From positions 9,130,276 to 9,194,275 of the forward strand of contig NC_066848.1 in the NCBI RefSeq assembly GCF_001640805.2: a DNA stretch of 64,000 nt. The letters are read 5' to 3'. Made by a program: the position numbers and the translations under genes. How positions within the stretch are numbered: the first letter of the stretch is position 1; each line of letters starts with the position of its first letter. Shown one piece after another: positions 63,390 through 64,000 of this stretch. Below the pieces are notes generated by a model that worked only from the letters and a program-made list of their open reading frames with translations, was not told where the DNA came from and did not search any database. This stretch comes from Lates calcarifer. Its lineage: Eukaryota; Chordata; Actinopteri; Centropomidae.

Positions 63390-64000
63390 GTTTAATAGTT
63401 TTAAATAGCCTTAGTCTTTGTGTAGATGCTTAGCTACATTTAGTGCTTAGCATATTACCTGTGGTGTCAGTAACTGTGTAGACTGAGTGATATACTGCAA
63501 GTATGACAGCGGAGTGATGCTGTCAGTGTTCTGTTGTCCAACTTTTGTGGAGGTCATTAAAGTCAAAGTCAAAGTGCCAAAGAGGTTGTGACTGTGCTTT
63601 TACACTTGCCCCAAAACTAATTGAAATTAATTAGCTATGGATTTAACAGTTTAGAGTAGCCAACATCACACTAATTTAGGACTTATTTTCTACATCAAAA
63701 TATACATTTTTACATAAGTTTTTCAAAATCATAATAATACCCATAAAAATTACAATACCAAACCAGACCCTGAAGTTATCTTCTGAGAATGATGTTGCAT
63801 CATCCACATTTGATTACACCACTATTTAACATATTTTCTGTGTGCAGTATATCCATTAATGTGTTGAATGGGTTGATTGTCTGGCCTTGATAATAGTGAA
63901 AGAGTGTTCAAAAACAGCCAGAGGTCATTTTCTCCTTCTGTAAGTTCAACCTTGATTCTTAATGTGGGAAGATCGTAGTAAATCATGGCTACAGAGTTCG
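63390..64000. other. Intergenic DNA, no gene supported
   Basis: AT-rich, with a small AAAGTCAAAGTCAAAGTG repeat near 63560-63576; nothing else recognised. Confidence 0.4.

Noticed and set aside
1..64000. Expected neighbours psap and spock2 (next to CHST3 in human)
   Set aside because: I looked for saposin-type cysteine patterns and SPOCK-type motifs in the flanks and saw none; they must lie outside the window or elsewhere in this genome.
1..64000. CRISPR arrays, tRNA or rRNA genes, phage or viral genes
   Set aside because: No regularly spaced repeats, cloverleaf sequences, conserved rRNA segments or viral protein motifs were seen.

Overview
This is a eukaryotic chromosome window, almost certainly from a teleost fish. 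It has an intron-containing vertebrate gene, long AT-rich noncoding stretches, many (CA/GT)n and (AT)n microsatellites, and fragments of interspersed repeats that I recognise as typical of teleost genomes: a hAT-like short transposon family built on AGTACTTAAGTA-type ends, a 3' LINE tail ending in GGATGGATGGA, and repeats carrying CCTAACCTTAACC-like stretches. There is no sign of bacterial genes, operons, CRISPR arrays or phage.

Only one intact protein-coding gene can be supported. It is chst3, carbohydrate (chondroitin 6) sulfotransferase 3, on the + strand. A probable noncoding first exon ends near 6682 inside a CpG-richer promoter-like block (about 6050-6850). The coding exons are 8914-9053, 9515-10066 and 10836-11532. 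Joined, they give 462 codons plus a stop: a short cytosolic tail, one signal-anchor segment, a stem with N-glycosylation sites, and a Golgi sulfotransferase domain with both PAPS-binding motifs. The 3' UTR probably runs to an AATAAA near 12.7 kb.

The 6 kb upstream and the roughly 51 kb downstream form a gene desert. It holds microsatellites and repeat fragments at about 13.35-13.45, 13.98-14.16, 17.6-17.7, 18.25-18.6, 39.68-40.08, 42.2-42.6, 59.76-60.53 and 63.24-63.39 kb. It also holds a decayed first exon of a hAT/ZBED-type BED-finger transposase gene at 44.55-44.91 kb, with one frameshift in the zinc finger. Several repeat-poor stretches contain homeodomain-, octamer- or E-box-like motif pairs and look like conserved noncoding regulatory elements, but that is inference, since conservation cannot be tested here.

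I found no evidence of a novel multi-gene system. The most interesting points are: a predicted upstream ORF in chst3 whose stop codon overlaps the start codon (ATGA) across the exon 1/exon 2 junction; an intron inside the sulfotransferase domain; two insertions with readable target-site duplications; the broken ZBED relic; and the size of the regulatory-looking desert beside chst3.
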